A stretch of 7,260 bases of DNA, taken from NCBI GenBank assembly GCA_937983315.1, contig CALKAH010000405.1:1-7260 (forward strand), in the 5' to 3' direction. The stretch is from an uncultured Acholeplasmataceae bacterium. GTDB taxonomy: Bacteria; Bacillota_I; Bacilli_A; Acholeplasmatales; Acholeplasmataceae. The notes beneath the pieces were generated by a model. It worked only from the letters and a program-made list of their open reading frames with translations, was not told the DNA's origin and searched no databases. Of the stretch, positions 5,581-7,260 are shown piece after piece. A program made the translations under genes and the position numbers. Numbering within the stretch: position 1 is the first letter of the stretch; each line of letters opens with the position of its first letter.

Positions 5581-6651
5581 ATGATTAGTAAAGAATTTTT
5601 CAAAAACATCGAATTGGTGGCTGAAGAACGCGAATTAACCCGTGAGCAAGTCATGGAAGCTTTCGTTCAAGGGATGATTGCAGGATGTAAAAAGGCACAT
5701 GATGTTCGTTCATGCCGTGTTGAAATCAAGGAAGATAAAAATGAAATCAATGTATTCAAACAACATTTAATCGTTGAAGAATACTCGATTGATGCGGATA
5801 AAAACTATCAACAGATGTTGCTCGAAGAAGCAAAGCAGATCAATCCACGCATCAAAGTCGGTGATGTACTTGAACAAAAGATAGATCCACGTGAATTTGG
5901 TCATTTCGCGGTTCGCGACTTCAAAAGCCGTTTAAATGAAACATTGATCACCATGCAAAAAGAAAATCTCTACAAACACTTCAAGAAGTTTGAACATGAG
6001 ATGATCAGTGCACGTGTCATCGATGTTACCGATGAACACTATCGTCTTGATATCGGTAAAGATTTAACAACACTTTTACCCAAGAAAGAAGCACTACCCA
6101 AAGATAATTTCCATGTGGGCGATTATGTACGTGTTTATGTTTCTGATGTTGAAATGAAAACAAAATGGCCAAAAGTGTTTGTGAGCCGTTCTCACCCCTC
6201 ACTCATCATCCGTCTTTTGGAAAGTTTTATTCCAGAAATCAAAGATGGAACGATTGAAGTCATGGGTATTTCGCGTGACCCAGGTGATCGTTCAAAGATT
6301 GGTGTGAAATCTAACGATCCCAAAGTAGATCCCATTGGTGCATGCGTCGGTGAAGGTGGATCACGTATCCGTGAAATCGTGAAAGCATTATCCGATGAAA
6401 AAATTGACCTTTTCCGTTGGAGCGACAACGAAAAAGAATTGATTGCTAATGCGTTACAACCCGCACAAGTCATTGCAGTCACACGTGTGAATCCCAAAGA
6501 AAAAAATGCACTTGCGATCGTACCTGATAATCAATTATCGCTTGCGATCGGTAAACTTGGCCAAAACGTTAAACTTGCTGTTCAAGCATGTGGATGGTCC
6601 ATCGACATTAAGTCTGAAACGATGGCGAATGGTGAAGGTATCTTATATTAA
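5581..6651 (+). CDS. nusA: Transcription termination/antitermination factor NusA
   Basis: A 356-residue NusA of the short form without C-terminal acidic repeats, as usual in Bacillota. It binds RNA polymerase and modulates pausing, intrinsic termination and antitermination. Domains in order: RNA polymerase-binding N-terminal domain (about 1-130, ISKEFFKNIELVAEERELTREQ), S1 domain (about 135-203), KH1 (about 228-300, GACVGEGGSRIREIVKAL) and KH2 (about 305-345, NQLSLAIGKLGQNVKLAVQACGW). The KH1 GxxG loop is GEGG and that of KH2 is GKLG, whereas B. subtilis has GPKG and GKRG as I recall, so each has lost a basic residue. The start is clear: AGGAGG at 5569-5574, 6 nt before ATG 5581. A longer frame from 5524 overlaps rimP and is not used. 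It may regulate its own operon through the leader hairpin at 5090-5112 (inference). Confidence 0.97.
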   Translation: MISKEFFKNIELVAEERELTREQVMEAFVQGMIAGCKKAHDVRSCRVEIKEDKNEINVFKQHLIVEEYSIDADKNYQQMLLEEAKQINPRIKVGDVLEQKIDPREFGHFAVRDFKSRLNETLITMQKENLYKHFKKFEHEMISARVIDVTDEHYRLDIGKDLTTLLPKKEALPKDNFHVGDYVRVYVSDVEMKTKWPKVFVSRSHPSLIIRLLESFIPEIKDGTIEVMGISRDPGDRSKIGVKSNDPKVDPIGACVGEGGSRIREIVKALSDEKIDLFRWSDNEKELIANALQPAQVIAVTRVNPKEKNALAIVPDNQLSLAIGKLGQNVKLAVQACGWSIDIKSETMANGEGILY

Positions 6652-6671
6652 GTTTTAAAGAGGTGATGGTT

Positions 6672-6938
6672 TTGAATAAAGTGAAAAAAGTTCCCTTGAG
6701 AACATGTGTTGTCACCAAAGAAGTTTTACCCAAGAAACAATTGGTGCGTATTGCAGCAACTAAAGAAGGTGTTGTTTCCATCGATTTGAATGGTAAAGCT
6801 CCTGGACGGGGTGCGTATTTGAAGCTTGCGCAAGATGTCATTTTACTTGCAAAAAAAACCAAAGCACTGGATAAAAAACTGGAAACTACAGTTCCTGATT
6901 CCATTTATGAGGAACTTCTAAAGTTGATACATGAATAA
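6672..6938 (+). CDS. ylxR: YlxR family (DUF448) RNA-binding protein, TTG start
   Basis: An 88-residue small basic protein. The N-terminus KKVPLRTCVVTKEVLPKKQLVRI matches the family pattern PxRxCxxxxxxxxxxxLxRxV, and GRGAYL (45-50) is the hallmark loop. Members are nucleoid- or RNA-associated; B. subtilis YlxR has been reported to act on RNase P (RnpM), from memory. The best start is TTG 6672-6674, giving MNKVKKVPLRTC: AAAGAGGTGATGG (6657-6669) is a strong anti-16S match ending about 8 nt before it (counting from GAGG). The in-frame GTG 6663 and ATG 6666 fall inside that ribosome site. The next candidate, GTG 6681, is too distant. It lies 20 nt after nusA and overlaps ylxQ by 8 nt, so it is part of the same transcript. 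Confidence 0.93.
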   Translation: MNKVKKVPLRTCVVTKEVLPKKQLVRIAATKEGVVSIDLNGKAPGRGAYLKLAQDVILLAKKTKALDKKLETTVPDSIYEELLKLIHE

Positions 6939-7221
6939 CACCATCGGACTTGCCTATAGGGCAAAAAAAGTCATTGTGGGTACTGATTTAACCATCCATG
7001 CACTGCGCATGGGAAAACTACAACTTATTTTGCTTGCCACAGACGCATCCCACACGACAAAAAAGAAAGTCTATGATAAAGCAAAGTTTTACAATATCGA
7101 AGTCATTGAAGAAATATCTTCATTTGACCTATCGATTGCATTAGGCAAAGACGACATCAAAGTGATTGGAATAACCGACAGGGGGTTTAGTCAATTATTG
7201 ATGAGTCAGAGAAGGAAGTGA
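6931..7221 (+). CDS. ylxQ: L7Ae-family ribosomal protein YlxQ
   Basis: A 96-residue protein of the L7Ae/L30e/S12e family, which bind kink-turn RNA motifs; the role of YlxQ in the ribosome is not well defined. The fold signature is readable: IGLAYRAKKVIVGTDLTIHALRMGKLQLILLATDASHTTKKKV (5-47), equivalent to the family consensus LGLAxRAgkxxxGxxxxxxaIrxgkaxLvllAxDaSxnTkkk. A short acidic middle (VIEEISSFDLSIALGKDD) and a hydrophobic C-terminal strand and helix (IKVIGITDRGFSQLL) follow. ATG 6931 overlaps the 3' end of ylxR by 8 nt, indicating coupling; no strong separate Shine-Dalgarno is seen. Its stop TGA (7219-7221) follows directly on the infB ribosome site. Confidence 0.94.
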   Translation: MNNTIGLAYRAKKVIVGTDLTIHALRMGKLQLILLATDASHTTKKKVYDKAKFYNIEVIEEISSFDLSIALGKDDIKVIGITDRGFSQLLMSQRRK

Positions 7222-7225
7222 TTGT

Positions 7226-7260
7226 ATGCCTGTATATAACAACAATAAAAAGAATATTAA
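7226..7260 (+). CDS. infB: Translation initiation factor IF-2, N-terminal fragment (continues past window)
   Basis: Only about 11 codons are visible, reading MPVYNNNKKNI. ATG 7226-7228 is preceded by AAGGAAG at 7212-7218, 7 nt away. The identification rests on gene order (rimP-nusA-ylxR-ylxQ is followed by infB throughout Bacillota) and on the Asn/Lys-rich start typical of the variable N-terminal region of IF-2 in this group. None of the GTPase domain is in the window, so the call is contextual. Confidence 0.82.
   Translation, partial: MPVYNNNKKNI

Noticed and set aside
6192..6904. Two minus-strand frames of about 100 codons antisense to nusA and ylxR
   Set aside because: Both mirror well-conserved genes on the plus strand and show no domain or ribosome site.

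Overview
The window looks like chromosomal DNA of a low-GC Gram-positive bacterium (Bacillota). Composition is roughly 40% GC by eye, Shine-Dalgarno sites are strong (GGAGG or AGGAGG), and the gene order rimP-nusA-ylxR-ylxQ-infB is the classic Bacillota translation/transcription cluster. TGA is used as a stop, which argues against mycoplasma-type code. A lineage such as Erysipelotrichia is possible, but that is a guess from gene texture only. I see no mobile element, phage gene, CRISPR array, tRNA or rRNA.

Left part (1-2130): the C-terminal end of a Cof-type HAD phosphatase (+) runs convergently into coaD (-), the CoA-pathway phosphopantetheine adenylyltransferase; the two reading frames overlap by 23 bp. 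Divergent from coaD is a two-gene unit (+): an unrecognised small four-helix membrane protein coupled by an ATGA overlap to an aldo/keto reductase. It ends at a clear hairpin terminator (2104-2130).

Middle part (2133-4997, all on -): a complete, tightly packed high-affinity zinc-uptake operon in the order znuA (lipoprotein) - znuC (ATPase) - znuB (permease) - zur (Fur-family repressor). Junctions are a 4-nt overlap, an 8-nt overlap and a 2-nt gap. Its promoter has a perfect extended -10. Two near-identical, oppositely oriented 17-bp pseudo-palindromes overlap the -35 box and the predicted transcription start; I interpret these as Zur operators, so the operon probably represses itself, regulator included, when zinc is plentiful.

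Right part (5047-7260, all on +): the rimP-nusA-ylxR-ylxQ-infB operon with a good promoter (TTGAAC, 17-nt spacer, TGn-TAGAAT), a leader hairpin that resembles a weak terminator or attenuator, and tightly spaced genes. ylxR seems to start at TTG. infB is cut by the window edge after about 11 codons.

I see no wholly new system. The best leads are the paired zinc operators with an apparently lineage-specific sequence, the duplicated His/Asp loop in ZnuA, the rimP leader hairpin, and the altered GxxG loops in both NusA KH domains.
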